64,000 nt of DNA, from contig JAKALP010000012.1 of the NCBI GenBank assembly GCA_021824175.1, forward strand, positions 108,185-172,184, given 5' to 3'. Made by a program: the position numbers and the translations under genes. Positions within the stretch are counted from its first letter, which is position 1. The number at the start of each line of letters is the position of its first letter. This DNA comes from Deltaproteobacteria bacterium. Lineage in GTDB: Bacteria > Desulfobacterota > Desulfobacteria > Desulfobacterales > Desulfosarcinaceae. The notes under the pieces are model-generated. The model saw only the letters and a program-made list of their open reading frames with translations, was not told the origin of the DNA and ran no database searches. Of the stretch, positions 43,901 through 51,626 are shown piece by piece.

Positions 43901-46894
43901 ATGGTGGAATTGATGGTCAATGGCCGGCCGGCCAGTGCCATAAGCTTTGAGGGCCGCCAGGTGAACAAGGCCGGCACCGTGGTCGTCAGCATGTGGCGCG
44001 GCCTGGATCTGGCCGATGGAGCCAACCAGTTCGTGGCCGTGCGCAAGGATCGAGCGGGAACCGAGTTGGAGCGCATCGAACGCACCATTTACTACGCCGG
44101 CTTCCCCGTGCGCGCGGCCCTGGACAAGGCTGCCTCGCGCCTCATCGCCAATGGCAAGGATGAGCCGGTCATCGCCGTGCAACTGTTCGATGGCCAGGGC
44201 CGCCCGGCGCGACCCGGTCTATCCGGCGAATTCTCCGTGGAGCCGCCCTTTGAAGCCCAGCAGCTCACAGACGAGATCCAGCGCAGTCTGCCGCAGCTCA
44301 GAAGTCAGAACATCCGCTATACCATCGGCGTTGACGGCATCGCCCGCATCCGCCTCAAACCCACCACCCACAGCGGCCAGGCCGTGATCCGCCTGCAACT
44401 GGAAGGCCACGAAGAAGAGATCCGCGCCTGGCTGCAACCCGAAGCCAGGGAGTGGATTCTGGTGGGCCTGGCCGAAGGCACGGCCGGTTACAATACAGTC
44501 AGCGGCAACATGGAGCAGTTGGAAGCATCCGATGCCAAGGAAGATTACTACCAGGACGGCCGAATAGCATTTTTCGCCAAAGGCAAGATCAAAGGCAATT
44601 GGCTGCTCACGGCGGCCTTTGACTCCACCAAGGACCACAAGGACCCGGACAACCCGCTCTTCCAGACCATCGACCCCGGCACCTACTACACTCTCTACGG
44701 CGATGCGGCCCAGCAGCAGTATGAGGCCGCCAGCATTCGCAAACTCTACCTGAAGATCGAACGCGACCAGTTCTACGCCCTGTTCGGCGACTTTGATACC
44801 GGCCTGACAGTTACCGAGCTGTCGCGCTACAGCCGGCGCTTGAACGGTTTGAAATCAGAGTATGACGGCCAACACTTCGGCTATAATCTTTTTGCCGCTG
44901 ACACCAGCCAGGCCTATGTGCGCGACGAGATTCAAGGCCAGGGCATCTCCGGTCTCTACCATCTGTCGCGCCAGCATATCGTGATCAACTCCGATAAAAT
45001 CAACATCCAGACCCGGGATCGCTTCCGCAGCGAAGTGATCATCTCTTCCCAGAATTTAATGCGCTTCGTGGATTACAGCATCGATTACGAAGCCGGCACG
45101 CTCTTCTTCAAAAATCCGATTTACAGCCGCGATGAAAACTTCAACCCCATCTTCATCGTGGCCGAGTATGAGTCCGAAGACAGCGGCGATGAAGCCCATA
45201 CCTATGGCGGTCGCGGCGCGGCGAAGTTCTTTGACAACCGCCTGGAGGTGGGCACCACAGCCATCCACCAGGGGCCGGATCAGACCAAAAGCGAACTGGG
45301 CGGCCTGGATGCCCGCCTGGATCTGGGCCAGGGCCTGACCCTGAAAGCCGAAGCGGCGGCCACGCGCAACCAGCAAACAAGCGACGAAGAGCAAGGCGAA
45401 GCCTATCTGGCGGAACTCCACAAAACCAATGATACCATCGACAGTAAAATTTACTACCGGGAGATGGGGGAAGGATTCGGGCTGGGGCAGCAAAACGGCA
45501 GTGAGGGGCAGACCCGCAAAGTTGGCGCTGACGCGGCCTGGCGCCTGAAGAAGGAGTGGACGGTTAACGGCGAAATCTACCGCTACGACAATCTGGCCAC
45601 CAGCGCCCAGCGTGATTTTGTCGAATCGGATGCGGTGTACCGCGATCTGCGCAACTCCTTGCGCCTGGGTGGCCGGGTGGTGCGCGACCAATACAATGAC
45701 GGCACCGAAAATCGTTCGACCCAGGTGATTGTCGGCGCTTCGAGGACCTATTTGGAAGATCGCCTGCAACTGCGCGTCACACGCGAGCAGTCCCTGGGCG
45801 GTGAAGACGCCAGCGTGGATTTTCCCACCCGCACCCTGTTTGGCGCCGATTACAAACTCTCCAAACTCACGACGCTGTTTGCCGAACATGAGATCACCCA
45901 GGGCCAGGATCTGGACTCCCAGAGCAGCCGCGTGGGTTTCAAGGCCACGCCCTGGACCGGCGGACAACTCGGCTCGTCCATCGGAAACCAGACCAGCACC
46001 GATGGCCAGCGCCTGTTCGCCAACCTGGGCCTCTTCCAGAGCTGGCGGATTAACTCCCGCTGGAACATGGACGGCGGCCTGGACCGCTCCCAGAGCATTG
46101 AGTCGCAACGCTACCGGCCCTTTAATCCCAATGTGCCCACGGCCGCCGGCGCGGCCGAAGACTTCAGCGCCGCCACCCTGGGGCTGGGCTATAAAGCCGA
46201 GTACTGGTCCTGGACCGGCCGGGTAGAAGAGCGCTGGGCCGAAACCGAAGACAAACTCGGCCTGGTCACCGGCATTGCCGGCGAAGTAAAAAAGGGCTTG
46301 GGGCTGTCAGCCGGACTCAAGGCCTTTGATACCCAAAGCCATATCGGCAACGACAGCCGGGACGGGGATCTGCGCCTGAGCCTGGCCTGGCGGCCAGCCC
46401 AAACCCGCTGGATCATCTATGACCGGCTGGATTATATCATCAAGGAAGTAGAAGTAATCGAAGGCAGAAACGCCGCCCGCCGCATCGTCAACAACTTCAA
46501 CGCCAACTACCGGCCCATTCACCGCCTGCAGATCGCCCTGCAGTACGGCGCCAAATATGTCTTCGACACCATCAGCAATGAAAGTTATTCCGGATACACC
46601 GATCTGCCCGGCCTGGAAGCGCGCTACGACCTGACGAAGCGCTGGGATATCGGCGTGCACGCCAGCATGCTGCACTCCTGGCAGGCCGAGCAAATGGACT
46701 ATCGCACGGGCCTTTCCGTGGGCTACAATGTGATCAAAAACGCCTGGATCAGCCTGGGTTATAACTTAACCGGCTTCCATGACGAAGACTTCTCCGCGGC
46801 CGACTACACCGCCCAAGGCCCCTTCATCAAATTCCGCCTGAAGTTCGACCAGCAAACCGTGCGCGAAATGGTAGATTGGTTTAGCCAGAAATAA
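40958..46894 (+). CDS. Giant outer-membrane protein with DUF11, OmpA-like and C-terminal barrel regions
   Basis: A 1978-residue protein. Order of parts: N-terminal membrane signal (about 40-65), PPGTVISNTARASFQ module, a DUF11 domain (VGDFIQYTVSIQNSS, near 420), an SdrD/CNA-B-like module (TDSEGKYHFEGVKPGTH), another DUF11-like part, and an OmpA peptidoglycan-binding-like domain near residues 785-900 (VVGHTDNLP, LSEARARRVSEYL, NRRVEVTVL). Beta-rich repeats follow, then a C-terminal region of about 750 residues of alternating amphipathic strands ending in FRLKFDQQTVREMVDWFSQK, which looks like a large barrel. GTG start after CAGGGGCAGG. It probably anchors or exports the upstream DUF11 proteins. 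Confidence 0.85.
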   Translation: MRRTALRIESTTAAASLQRRTAGMLIEWALLFVFCIYRLARYARRHFWPACILLSVVLFGIPISAQAVPPGTVISNTARASFQIQGTPITAASNTVALTTTWKRTPSHIELLQYAPAVGNAESIQLPATQYSPDGTTGSTTQSIAAVHPAGSTIAIDLSSPVPLSAAALYHQGEPIFFRVIDPDQNIDPQRAETIWVLLTSSETHDTELLLLTETGPDTGIFIGYLQSSGLGPAQTYNGLLDVTEGGHISAQYTDVADPSDSVNLSVLVDPYGLVFDSATGQAVDQAGLTLINVATGQPAVIYGDDGVSTFPATITSGGTFTDSSGKVYAFPRGAFRFPFVAPGQYRLAVTPPGGYAAPSTVSTSQLQTLPGAPFAIAEPGSRGEPFILNPGPALRIDIPMDPTTNGLWVRKLANVEIAAVGDFIQYTVSIQNSSTLAAEGVTLNDRLPLGFRYRAGSARLDGQPTSDPVIFSDGRSLAFAAGRLAAGSTIQIRYVAEVGAGTKPGKALNRAQAVSANGLSSNTAAALVRIKEELFRSKSFIAGRVIADNCADEPKEADGVAGVRIYLENGTYVVTDSEGKYHFEGVKPGTHVVQLDLASLPLAYEMADCDANSRMAGTPYSHFVDLQGGTLWREDFHVKSKPAPTGEAGLKIACDLQDKRAAYQAGIDVRQVALDNVRLTVVLPEGSQYSAGTSRLGGQSIGDPEGGTGVLVYRLGAIQAGQRQELAFEVDLNGALKPGRLHTKAMLSFDTPSARNQRSEAIDTILDLVERKVRETQPTIVVRPLFETYSDRLLPAGKELLDNLAERLQSLEIEQATVVGHTDNLPVRTLSHGVFPDNQTLSEARARRVSEYLAAKLNLQSRPWSVSGKGDSQPLRSNDTEEGRAYNRRVEVTVLTVKVKVAQDIAAVKCEDQNTTATQGAKISPPSHEAPVVEEKPPIQDFSHIQPEALSPGFGWLMPEADFNPAIPSLKVAIQHAAAEMVELMVNGRPASAISFEGRQVNKAGTVVVSMWRGLDLADGANQFVAVRKDRAGTELERIERTIYYAGFPVRAALDKAASRLIANGKDEPVIAVQLFDGQGRPARPGLSGEFSVEPPFEAQQLTDEIQRSLPQLRSQNIRYTIGVDGIARIRLKPTTHSGQAVIRLQLEGHEEEIRAWLQPEAREWILVGLAEGTAGYNTVSGNMEQLEASDAKEDYYQDGRIAFFAKGKIKGNWLLTAAFDSTKDHKDPDNPLFQTIDPGTYYTLYGDAAQQQYEAASIRKLYLKIERDQFYALFGDFDTGLTVTELSRYSRRLNGLKSEYDGQHFGYNLFAADTSQAYVRDEIQGQGISGLYHLSRQHIVINSDKINIQTRDRFRSEVIISSQNLMRFVDYSIDYEAGTLFFKNPIYSRDENFNPIFIVAEYESEDSGDEAHTYGGRGAAKFFDNRLEVGTTAIHQGPDQTKSELGGLDARLDLGQGLTLKAEAAATRNQQTSDEEQGEAYLAELHKTNDTIDSKIYYREMGEGFGLGQQNGSEGQTRKVGADAAWRLKKEWTVNGEIYRYDNLATSAQRDFVESDAVYRDLRNSLRLGGRVVRDQYNDGTENRSTQVIVGASRTYLEDRLQLRVTREQSLGGEDASVDFPTRTLFGADYKLSKLTTLFAEHEITQGQDLDSQSSRVGFKATPWTGGQLGSSIGNQTSTDGQRLFANLGLFQSWRINSRWNMDGGLDRSQSIESQRYRPFNPNVPTAAGAAEDFSAATLGLGYKAEYWSWTGRVEERWAETEDKLGLVTGIAGEVKKGLGLSAGLKAFDTQSHIGNDSRDGDLRLSLAWRPAQTRWIIYDRLDYIIKEVEVIEGRNAARRIVNNFNANYRPIHRLQIALQYGAKYVFDTISNESYSGYTDLPGLEARYDLTKRWDIGVHASMLHSWQAEQMDYRTGLSVGYNVIKNAWISLGYNLTGFHDEDFSAADYTAQGPFIKFRLKFDQQTVREMVDWFSQK

Positions 46895-46956
46895 TAAAAG
46901 CCGCGGCCTGCAGATTTTATGGGTTTGCCATAGAGGCCTTGAAGGGCAGAAGAATT

Positions 46957-47401
46957 ATGGAGATCTACACCTTGACTCCCGAGCAGGTATTCGAAGGGAT
47001 CGCCCGCGCCAAGGCCGAGCAGCGCCACCAATTTTACTGCTACCGTCGCCTGGCCAAATGCGAAGCCTGGTTGGTGACGGTACATAGCAGCCCAATCTTG
47101 ATAGAGGGCACCCGATTTGCTCTATTCGATCGTTCGTGATATCAGCGAACGTAAAATGGCGGAGGAGGAGAAGGAAAGGCACATTATTGAATAGAGCGAT
47201 GTCCTGGCAAAGATCAGGATACTGAGTGTGTTTGCTGCCTATTTGTGCTTCGTGCAAGAAGAACCGGGATGACAAAGGCTATTGGTGGCAAATCGAATCC
47301 GACATCCGGGAGCACTCACAGGCGGATTTCAGCCACGGCCTCTACCCTGACAATCTGAAAAGACTCAACCCGATATTGCCGGTAAGCTTTGATATCTTAT
47401 G
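46957..47401 (+). pseudogene. Decayed PAS-domain sensor/response-regulator gene
   Basis: Three frames together give the tail of a PAS signalling protein. Frame one reads MEIYTLTPEQVFEGIARAK and VTVHSSPILIEGT. After a frameshift near 47109 it continues LLYSIVRDISERKMAEEE, the PAC signature. Past a stop, another frame reads LPICASCKKNRDDKGYWWQ and ADFSHGLYPDNLKRL, the cysteine-rich tail seen at the end of many PAS kinases and regulators. At least two frame disruptions and an internal deletion are needed, so it is dead. Confidence 0.72.
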
Positions 47402-47770
47402 AAAAACAGCCGACTTGTATACTCCACTGAAACTGGCCGGATTTGCGGCCAATGCGGTCAATCCACTTCCCAGTGTAGATGCAAAAAGCAACCATCTCTT
47501 AAACCATCCAATCAATCGATCCCATTTCCAACCGATGGCACCGTGCGTATCCGCCGCGAAACCGCCGGACGCGGCGGCAAAATCGTCACTGTCGTTTATG
47601 GCTTGCCTGTATCCGCCGACCTTAACCATATAGCCCGCCTTCTCAAACAACGCTGCGGCAGCGGCGGCAGCGTCAAAGATGCGACCATCATCATTCAGGG
47701 TGATCACCGCGAAGCAGTGCAGACTGAAGTCATCAAAATAGGATTCAAGGTGAAGCTGGCGGGCGGGTAG
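47399..47770 (+). CDS. yciH: SUI1/eIF1-like translation factor (YciH family)
   Basis: A 123-residue protein with a Cys-rich N-terminal part (CGQCGQSTSQCRC, possible zinc knuckle) and the SUI1 fold: TVRIRRETAGRGGKIVTVVY, then LLKQRCGSGGSVKDATIIIQ and the terminal VIKIGFKVKLAGG. Relatives bind the small ribosomal subunit and affect start-codon selection. The start at 47399 overlaps the end of the decayed PAS gene. Confidence 0.93.
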   Translation: MKNSRLVYSTETGRICGQCGQSTSQCRCKKQPSLKPSNQSIPFPTDGTVRIRRETAGRGGKIVTVVYGLPVSADLNHIARLLKQRCGSGGSVKDATIIIQGDHREAVQTEVIKIGFKVKLAGG

Positions 47771-47783
47771 GGACCATCTGAGA

Positions 47784-47866
47784 TGACAGTGGTAAGGGAC
47801 GGTGGTAAGGGACGTACATAAACGGTGGTAAGGGACGTGGTAAGGGACGTACATAAATATATAAAA
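47784..47866 (+). repeat. GGTAAGGGACG tandem repeats flanking the RAYT gene
   Basis: Four imperfect copies of GGTAAGGGACG, twice followed by TACATAAA, lie between yciH and the minus-strand transposase. The last copy merges into the left inverted end of the RAYT element. Confidence 0.7.
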
Positions 47867-48933
47867 AGTTATTCTTCCATCATCGTCCAGCCGTTTTTGT
47901 CCGCCAGCAACCTGCCCCTGCGGACCGCCTGGCTGATGGCCGGCTGGGTCTGTTTGAGCATCTGGGCTAACTCCATTTGGGATATTCCCAACTGGTCCGT
48001 AGCCCAGTAGCACAGTATACTCCTTGCTTGGGTTCGCAGCCTGTCCCGCTGCCCGTCCAACAACTGCCGTGGGCTGATGTTGGTTATCTCCGAAATACGC
48101 TTGCATAGCTTTGTAATATCATAGCCTTCGGCGACCATCCGATATCTATTTTGCAGGCGCTCATCAGCTTGCTTTAAAACCTCTTTGACAAAATCCCCAT
48201 CGCCCAAGATACGCTCGTCACCTTTTTGATAATTGCCGGCCCTACGGTTGGCTTTTAACGACGCCCACCCTCCTTGGCTGCGCAACAGACCGCCGCCGGT
48301 CAATTCCGGTCGCGGGCCCAATTCTATTCCCTTGCGGACAAATTCGCTGTAATTGCTTTTTGCTTCCGTCTTTTTTTTTCCGAACAAGCGCAGCACATAT
48401 TGTCTATTCTGCCAGTCATTTTTAATCTGGCCCAATATGACGCCATGACCGGAAAAAGGATGCTTGGACAAGCGCTTGTACTCTTGAACGATCTTCGCGC
48501 GTAAGGGGTTGAGGTGGATATAGCGCACCAGTTCAAGCAAATATGAATCTTCCTGACACAAAATCGATTTATATCGGTTCTGAAATAGATGCCCGACACG
48601 GCGGTGACGCCGGTTGTAGTGAATGGCATAAGCGGTCAGCAGCCGTTTCATCAGCACTGAAATCGGGATGTTTCCGGTTCTGAGCAGCAGATGAAAATGG
48701 TTGGGTAGTAAAGCCCAGGCAAAACACTGGGTGTCGGACTCAATCAATAAGTCGCGCAATCGTTCGATGAAAAAAGTATAATCATCGGGATCATCAAATA
48801 TGGCGGTCCGATCAATGCCGCGAGCAATAATGTGATGCAATGCGCCGGGGGCATCTATGCGGGCTTGTCTGGGCATAAATATCGCGTAGCAAAACTGCGA
48901 TATAAAATCAACTTATATTTTTATGTACGTCCC
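47844..48933 (-). mobile_element. RAYT-type element with matching inverted ends
   Basis: The left end GGGACGTACATAAATATAT and the complement of the right end GGGACGTACATAAAAATAT match over about 19 bp with one difference, and enclose a single Y1-transposase gene. REP-associated tyrosine transposases usually do not move themselves but disperse short hairpins. The GGGACG repeats on both sides fit such dispersal. Confidence 0.65.
47869..48876 (-). CDS. REP-associated tyrosine transposase (IS200/IS605-like Y1 domain)
   Basis: A 335-residue protein. The Y1 domain spans about 1-180 with the HUH motif PNHFHLLLRT and the catalytic-Tyr helix YAIHYNRRHRRVGHLFQNRY. A long C-terminal extension (200-335) contains a DnaA-domain-IV-like helix-turn-helix (SISEITNISPRQLL-type) and a second HTH-like segment QMELAQMLKQTQPAISQAV. 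This architecture is typical of group RAYTs. The frame is intact. Confidence 0.9.
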   Translation of the reverse strand: MPRQARIDAPGALHHIIARGIDRTAIFDDPDDYTFFIERLRDLLIESDTQCFAWALLPNHFHLLLRTGNIPISVLMKRLLTAYAIHYNRRHRRVGHLFQNRYKSILCQEDSYLLELVRYIHLNPLRAKIVQEYKRLSKHPFSGHGVILGQIKNDWQNRQYVLRLFGKKKTEAKSNYSEFVRKGIELGPRPELTGGGLLRSQGGWASLKANRRAGNYQKGDERILGDGDFVKEVLKQADERLQNRYRMVAEGYDITKLCKRISEITNISPRQLLDGQRDRLRTQARSILCYWATDQLGISQMELAQMLKQTQPAISQAVRRGRLLADKNGWTMMEE

Positions 48934-49009
48934 CAATTTTTCCGTCCCCAATTTTTCATTTTTCACAATTTTTCAAGCTTTGAGGATATTGAGATGGCTT
49001 GTGAAAAGC

Positions 49010-49045
49010 ACAAAACGGAAACCGCGTCGGCGGTTCCCGTTTTGT
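49010..49045. terminator. Strong 16-bp hairpin downstream of the MerB-like gene
   Basis: ACAAAACGGAAACCGC and GCGGTTCCCGTTTTGT pair along 16 bp with one mismatch and a GTCG loop. On the minus strand it is followed by TGCTTTTC. It lies 84 bp beyond the stop codon of the MerB-like gene and probably ends that transcript. Confidence 0.55.
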
Positions 49046-49128
49046 CTTCTCGTATTTGTAATCCCAAATCTTGAAAGAACCGGGGAGCTCACTCAGCTTT
49101 CTCTCAAATTCGATACAGCCAGATTCAT

Positions 49129-49827
49129 TTATTGGGCGGCCGGTCGCCAGTATGGCCCCATGCCTTTGAGGATCTCAACCAGTTCCACAAAGTAAGATTG
49201 CAGTTTCGAGGCATAGTCAGGGTCCAGTCGCCTAGTGAAAAGGTTTCCGGAAAAAAGTTCCGCCATTGCGGATAATTTGTTGATGCCCGCTTCGGTTTGC
49301 GGTTTGAATCCGCGCCACTTGCGTGCATGCTCCTCCGACCGGAAGAGATTCATGTTGCTTCAGGAAAACGGCAGGTTATTGAACCAGTCCCTGAACGGCA
49401 CGGATGTATATCCGACAATACTATCCGGATCGCTTTCCAGAACCTTTCCGTCTCTCATCACTACTGTGACTTTGGCGCCGCAATCCAGACAGGGCGCCTC
49501 GATGCGTACTGATTTTCCTGGAAACAGCCAGCTGACCGCCAGCGATTCGAAGCCTCACTGGGCTGTCCACTTCTGCTGGCCGTCCACTGTGATGCGATAT
49601 TGGGTGGGAAGGTTGCTGAAAGGCGGGAACGAGCCGATATAATCGGTGTTGGGAAACAACCACGCGGGGAAACCAGGGGAGAAGAGTTCGTGCACCGCTA
49701 GGCGCCCCTCCTCCATGGGTACACCCATTTCAGTGGCGATTTCGGTGAAGTGGGGGGCCTGGCCCGTTTCGATCATCTTTTTCATGATGATCTGGAAAAC
49801 ATGATCGAGCTGTTTGGATTCACTCAT
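49129..49827 (-). CDS. MerB-like (alkylmercury lyase family) protein with two predicted selenocysteines
   Basis: The 232-codon frame starts at ATG 49827 (AGGAGGA just upstream) and contains two in-frame TGA codons, 91 (49555-49557) and 156 (49360-49362). Read through, it gives KWTAQ-U-GFESLAVSWLFPG and NNLPFS-U-SNMNLFRSEEHARK. In MerB the catalytic Cys96, Asp99 and Cys159 fall in the same contexts: U91 aligns with Cys96, Glu94 (three residues on) with Asp99, U156 with the Cys159/160 pair. N-terminal residues 1-75 form the winged-helix part of MerB. Reading frame, codon use and homology continue through both TGAs without any shift. Each TGA is followed at 12-14 nt by a hairpin with a GG-U loop, as in the E. 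coli fdhF SECIS. MerB cleaves carbon-mercury bonds; the substrate here is unproven. Confidence 0.85.
49330..49347 (-). promoter_or_regulatory. Bacterial SECIS-like hairpin for second UGA
   Basis: On the minus strand CTCTTCC pairs with GGAGGAG (7 bp, one G-U) under a GGTC tetraloop, starting 12 nt after the TGA at 49360-49362. Loop GGTC sits 20-23 nt after the UGA, matching the spacing in fdhF. Confidence 0.7.
49531..49543 (-). promoter_or_regulatory. Bacterial SECIS-like hairpin for first UGA
   Basis: On the minus strand GCTG pairs with CAGC around GCGGT. The GGTC stretch is 18-21 nt after the TGA at 49555-49557. The stem is short, but the position and the loop match known bacterial SECIS elements. 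Confidence 0.55.
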
Positions 49828-50324
49828 AAGTCCTCCTCTCATGTTGATGTGGCAGGGACGATGATCCCCTGTCTGGTGAGGGCCCGATTTTCGATTCGTC
49901 GAGATAGTATTGGAGAGCTTTATGACAATTGGCTTCAGCGTGACGAGTGGATGGTAAAAGGAAACCGATGACAATTGAAGCGTCGGGCCGAAAATTAAAG
50001 CCGCCCATGCAGAACTGCGAGCCAGGATACCGCAGAGGCTTAGCCGATGCAGGAGGCAAAAAGAGAAGCATGAGATCGGAAATGTCAGGCTGGTACCGTG
50101 GTGTCCACGTCCAAAAATCGAGGCCTTTGCTGTTCGGTGACGTTATCGCTATCCCGGCTCAGGCTGGCATCGTCTACAAGTAAAACGAATCCGGGAAAAT
50201 GGGAATGGGGTAAACTATGTATCAATGTAACATTGAGTCCCCATCATCATCCGGGGTTTGCCGGCGTTTCCCATCACTTGCGTTGCCAAATCCGAATGTG
50301 ATGGCGGCGGTCTGCCTGGCAGTT
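49828..50324. other. Gene-free stretch upstream of the MerB-like gene
   Basis: About 500 bp containing the promoter region of the MerB-like gene (minus strand) and beyond the end of the cytochrome b gene. Frames present (for instance 49947-50183) have no recognisable features. I checked it for a tRNA-Sec-like cloverleaf and found none I could support. Confidence 0.5.
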
Positions 50325-50993
50325 TCAGGCTTGGGTCAGCAGATAAACGCCCACGATGCATATAGCGGCGATTATAAGGGCGATCCAGGACGATTTCATG
50401 GCGCTGGCTGGGGGCGCAACGGGCTCCTTCCAGGCTTTGCGGCCGGTGATCATGGGCAGGATCAAATTTTCCTTTTTGACCAGAAGATAGAAGAGAATGG
50501 CAGCCAGATGCAGGCAGACCAGGGCGATAATGACGCCTTGGTTGAAGAGGTGAATGCTGGTAAGCCAGCTGCTGGTTTTATCACTGACAAACGGATAGAG
50601 CGGTCCCTGCGTGGCGATTTCATCATTGGCGAATAACCCGGTGACGGCCTGGAGAAGCAATGCCAGCAGCATGGCCACTACCGACCAGCCGCCCAGCGGG
50701 TTGTGTCCCAGCAATGGCGTCTGCTTCTTCTCCATGAGGTGACGGGCATAGTGCCATGCTGCCGCCGGGCCGCGCACAAACGAAGCAAAGCGGGCGCTGT
50801 GGCTGCCGGTCACGCCCCAGATCAAACGAAAGAGCAGCAATGTTAGCACCGCATACCCGCTCAATTTGTGGTAGGTCATGGCATTGCCGCCGATTTCACC
50901 GGTAGTAAAAGAAACAATGACCAGCGCCACTAATACCCAATGAAACAGACGCGTGGGCAGATCCCAGATTTTGATAAAACCGTTATTCTTCAT
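50325..50993 (-). CDS. Cytochrome b561-type membrane protein
   Basis: A 222-residue di-haem cytochrome b with four core helices plus a C-terminal helix. Conserved parts: IWDLPTRLFHWVLVALV (first haem His), MTYHKLSGYAVLTLLLFRLIWG, HNPLGGWSVVAMLLALL and LTSIHLFNQGVIIALVCLH. Such proteins move electrons between quinones and periplasmic c-type cytochromes or hydrogenases. The start was placed at MKNNGFIKIWD, overlapping the end of the PfpI gene by 11 bp. Confidence 0.88.
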   Translation of the reverse strand: MKNNGFIKIWDLPTRLFHWVLVALVIVSFTTGEIGGNAMTYHKLSGYAVLTLLLFRLIWGVTGSHSARFASFVRGPAAAWHYARHLMEKKQTPLLGHNPLGGWSVVAMLLALLLQAVTGLFANDEIATQGPLYPFVSDKTSSWLTSIHLFNQGVIIALVCLHLAAILFYLLVKKENLILPMITGRKAWKEPVAPPASAMKSSWIALIIAAICIVGVYLLTQA

Positions 50994-51534
50994 CCTGCAA
51001 TCGCTCTTTGGCCGTTGCTTCCAGCAACGCTGAAACCAGTTCACTGCAAAAGGCCGGAATATCGGCCACCACGCGACCCCAAACCTGATTGCCGTCCCGC
51101 AGGGCCGGAACATCTTCCCAGGTGGCGCCGGCATTGATCAGATCGTCTTTGATGCCAAGGGAGCCCGTGGCCCGGCGGCCGTTCACGATTTTGGCGGAGA
51201 TAGCCACCAGCCCGCCGTGGCAGATAATCCCAATGGGTTTTTCCTGACGATGCAGGTCGGCCACCAGTCGATTGACGAACTCGTACCGACGCAGCTTGTC
51301 CGGAGCCCAGCCGCCTGGGATCACAATTCCCAGCAGGTCGCGGCTGTTCAAGGATTCAATGGCCGCCGTGGGCGTGATTTCCAAACCATTTTTACCCCGC
51401 ACGGGTTTGAGGTTCAACCCCGCGGCAATGACTTCGGCGCCTTCTTCCTGCAAACGCATGTATGGTACATAAAACTCCAGATCCTCAACCCCTTCAGCCA
51501 GGAGAATGGCGATTTTTTTTCCTTGTAAGCGCAT
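50983..51534 (-). CDS. DJ-1/PfpI-family protein
   Basis: A 183-residue protein with IAILLAEGVEDLEFYVPY at the N terminus, the oxyanion segment VIPGGWAPDKLR and the nucleophile elbow GIICHGGLVAIS (Cys about residue 107). It resembles the PfpI/YhbO general-stress deglycase-like group. Start after AGAAGG. Lies between the hybrid kinase and cytochrome b genes, all in one direction. Confidence 0.9.
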   Translation of the reverse strand: MRLQGKKIAILLAEGVEDLEFYVPYMRLQEEGAEVIAAGLNLKPVRGKNGLEITPTAAIESLNSRDLLGIVIPGGWAPDKLRRYEFVNRLVADLHRQEKPIGIICHGGLVAISAKIVNGRRATGSLGIKDDLINAGATWEDVPALRDGNQVWGRVVADIPAFCSELVSALLEATAKERLQDEE

Positions 51535-51626
51535 GGAACACCTTCTTTCTTTGCCCGTTGGCCCTTTGATGGTCGCGGGCACGTGGGCTAACCTAATCAC
51601 CATGAAGGATATTGCAACCTGGGAGA

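Noticed and set aside
49129..49827. MerB-like gene as an ordinary pseudogene
   Set aside because: There is no frameshift, the only stops are two TGAs at catalytic Cys positions, and both have SECIS-like hairpins.
49947..50183. 78-residue plus-strand frame upstream of the MerB-like gene
   Set aside because: No domain, no convincing RBS, and it spans the promoter region of the divergent gene.
49828..50324. Possible selC (tRNA-Sec) beside the selenoprotein gene
   Set aside because: I could not build a cloverleaf with the long acceptor arm and TCA anticodon; nothing to support it.
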